Source: an uncultured Gemella sp. (lineage in GTDB: Bacteria > Bacillota > Bacilli > Staphylococcales > Gemellaceae). From it: a DNA stretch of 10,320 nucleotides. The DNA lies in assembly GCA_927911695.1 (NCBI GenBank), contig CAKMQO010000153.1, forward strand, positions 1-10,320, in the 5' to 3' direction. The notes beneath the pieces were generated by a model that saw nothing but the letters and a program-made list of their open reading frames with translations, ran no database searches and was not told the origin of the DNA. The position numbers and the translations under genes are program-made. Below, one piece after another: positions 7,865 through 10,320 of this stretch. The first letter of the stretch is position 1. Each line of letters begins with the position of its first letter.

Positions 7865-7950
7865 AAGTAGTGCCTACGCTAGCATTATCTAGATCAGGCG
7901 CGGTCGAAATATTTATATTTCCTCTCAGACTGTTCACAGACTCCCGTATA
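7865..7950 (-). ncRNA. TPP riboswitch (THI element)
   Basis: The minus strand shows the conserved blocks in order: CGGGAG (7941-7946), CAGTCTGAGAGG, a variable hairpin GAAATAT/ATATTTC, GACCGCGCCTGATCTAG, then CTAGATAATGCTAGCGTAGG (7875-7894). CTGAGAGG and CTGATCnnGATAATGCnnGCGTAGG are the diagnostic thiamine-pyrophosphate-binding parts. CTAG/CTAG forms the P5-type stem around ATAATG. The usual GGGAA after GTA is replaced by GGCAC, and a closing P1 stem is hard to see. It should switch the thi operon off when TPP is plentiful. Confidence 0.93.
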
Positions 7951-7954
7951 AATC

Positions 7955-7982
7955 ATTATAGCACACGTATAAAAAAAAACAA
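7955..7982 (-). promoter_or_regulatory. Promoter of the TPP-riboswitch thi operon
   Basis: On the minus strand TTGTTT (7977-7982), 16 bases, then TATAAT (7955-7960) preceded by an extended TGC. Transcription would begin about 7948, a few bases before the aptamer, leaving a very short 5' tail. Confidence 0.7.
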
Positions 7983-8119
7983 TAAAAGTGCTTACAGAAA
8001 TAACAGTTTTCATGAAAAAACAAATAAATTAATGAAAAATGATTTAAATACATTTTGACATATTTATTTCTAAACAGACTAATAAAAATATTTGAGTTGA
8101 TGTGAAATCTACAATTCCA
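7983..8119. other. Intergenic region between the thi promoter and the lepB promoter
   Basis: No gene is supported here. A perfect TTGACA (8055-8060) with ACTAAT 17 bases on (8078-8083) could be a second plus-strand promoter towards lepB. Otherwise I see only AT-rich sequence. Confidence 0.4.
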
Positions 8120-8171
8120 ATATACTAATAGAAAATTTATTTTTGATTTTTCTATTAATATATGATAGAAT
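8120..8171 (+). promoter_or_regulatory. lepB promoter embedded in a 16-bp inverted repeat
   Basis: TTGATT (8143-8148), a 17-base spacer and TAGAAT (8166-8171) make a sigma-A-type promoter. Left arm ATATACTAATAGAAAA (8120-8135) and right arm TTTTCTATTAATATAT (8148-8163) match as an inverted repeat at 15 of 16 positions, with a 12-base centre that holds most of the -35. It could be an operator for a dimeric regulator or just a hairpin. Confidence 0.6.
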
Positions 8172-8207
8172 TATTAATCATAAATAAAATAAAAGAGGGA
8201 TATACCA

Positions 8208-8759
8208 GTGAAAATTTTAAGAGAAATTATGGAGTGGGTAGTAGTTGTAGTAGTTTCTATTGCTATTTATTTACTTATAAGCACATATCTTATCGCACCT
8301 TTTACAGTAAAAGGACATTCGATGGATTATACTTTTGCTGATAACGATAAAGTTTTCGTTAATAAATTCAGCAAAAATTATGAGCGTGGAGATGAAGTTG
8401 TATTCCATGCAAATGAAACTGATGACTATATTAAACGTATAATCGGAGTTCCTGGAGATACTATAGAATACAGAAATGATGTACTATATGTGAATGGTCA
8501 GAAAGTTGAAGAGCCATACTTAGCTCAAAAAATTAAAGAAGCTAATGCTTCTGGAACTGCACCATTTACACCAGATTTTAATATTGAATTTTTAAGTAGT
8601 ACAAAATCTAAAACTGTGCCAGAAGGTACATACTTCGTATTAGGAGATAACAGACAACATAGTACAGATAGTCGTGTATTTGGATTTGTTAAGAAAGATG
8701 CAATGATTGGGAAAGTAAGCTTAAGATACTATCCATTTAGTTCATTCAAATTCTTTTAA
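8208..8759 (+). CDS. lepB: Type I signal peptidase
   Basis: This membrane-anchored serine protease removes signal peptides from secreted proteins on the outer face of the membrane. It has one N-terminal transmembrane segment (about residues 9-30) and a 183-residue length, like Gram-positive SipS and SpsB. Catalytic Ser38 lies in GHSMDYTF and the general base Lys76 in YIKRIIGVPGD; the box E motif GDNRQHSTDSR spans 146-156. The Ser motif is normally SMxPT, and here Pro is replaced by Tyr. The start is GTG at 8208, with AGAGGGA (8194-8200) at 7 bases; no ATG is nearer. It closely resembles Staphylococcus aureus SpsB (FHANxxDDYxKRxIGVPGD). It has its own promoter, and the frame is intact. Confidence 0.95.
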   Translation: MKILREIMEWVVVVVVSIAIYLLISTYLIAPFTVKGHSMDYTFADNDKVFVNKFSKNYERGDEVVFHANETDDYIKRIIGVPGDTIEYRNDVLYVNGQKVEEPYLAQKIKEANASGTAPFTPDFNIEFLSSTKSKTVPEGTYFVLGDNRQHSTDSRVFGFVKKDAMIGKVSLRYYPFSSFKFF

Positions 8760-8800
8760 TAAATACTAAAAGAAAAATTTAATATATCGAATTATTTTAG

Positions 8801-8836
8801 TTGCTAAAAATTTAGCGTTATGCTAGAATAATATAC

Positions 8837-8839
<3 letters not shown>
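8801..8839 (+). promoter_or_regulatory. pyrG promoter with GGGC initiation site
   Basis: TTGCTA (8801-8806), 17 bases, TAGAAT (8824-8829) with extended TGC, then 7 bases to GGGC at 8837-8840. The G run is exactly where transcription should start, which matters for the CTP-sensed attenuation of pyrG. Confidence 0.75.

Positions 8840-10320
<1,481 letters not shown>

Noticed and set aside
7852..8058. Plus-strand 68-residue frame
   Set aside because: It runs antisense through the TPP riboswitch and its promoter, so it is not credible as a gene.
8120..8163. Rho-independent terminator upstream of lepB
   Set aside because: The inverted repeat is nearly all A and T, has no T run at its right edge and no plus-strand gene precedes it.

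Overview
The window reads as a stretch of chromosome from an AT-rich, low-GC Gram-positive coccus or related Bacillota. Gemella or a close relative of the staphylococci and streptococci is my best guess, inferred from gene content, strong AGGAGG-type ribosome binding sites and close resemblance of the signal peptidase to staphylococcal SpsB; this cannot be proven by eye. No phage, insertion sequence, CRISPR array, tRNA or rRNA is visible. The genes are mostly ordinary housekeeping and transport genes.

Layout from left to right. Positions 1-1136 (minus) hold a FemA/FemB/MurM-type peptidoglycan bridge aminoacyltransferase that runs off the left edge. Positions 1271-2036 (plus) hold an alpha/beta hydrolase. 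Positions 2108-2625 (minus) hold a CDP-alcohol phosphatidyltransferase of the PssA type; it converges on the hydrolase at a bidirectional terminator. Positions 2799-3711 (plus) hold a YitT-family membrane protein, and 3873-5030 (plus) a CLC protein with the hallmarks of the fluoride/proton antiporter branch. After a strong convergent hairpin terminator comes a minus-strand operon transcribed from about 7948 to 5073. It consists of a TPP riboswitch, a small thiamine-binding MTH1187-family protein, and the ThiX permease, ThiY lipoprotein and ThiZ ATPase of a thiamine-precursor importer. Positions 8208-8759 (plus) hold type I signal peptidase. Positions 8801-10320 (plus) hold the promoter, attenuator leader and most of pyrG (CTP synthase), which runs off the right edge.

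The most informative regulatory parts are two RNA leaders. The thi operon has a recognisable TPP aptamer followed by a hairpin that works as a U-tract terminator and also buries the ribosome binding site. The pyrG leader starts with GGGC and carries a terminator whose 5' arm is C-rich. This is the arrangement known from Bacillus subtilis pyrG, where CTP shortage causes reiterative G addition and antitermination.

A striking property of the window is that seven of its ten protein genes are broken by single-base frameshifts. Most breaks are repaired by removing one base from an A or T run of 7-8, and a few need one base added. Frames on both sides of every break are well conserved, so I read these as sequencing or assembly errors rather than real gene decay. 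Gene coordinates below are given for the repaired genes. I did not find a convincing previously undescribed system.
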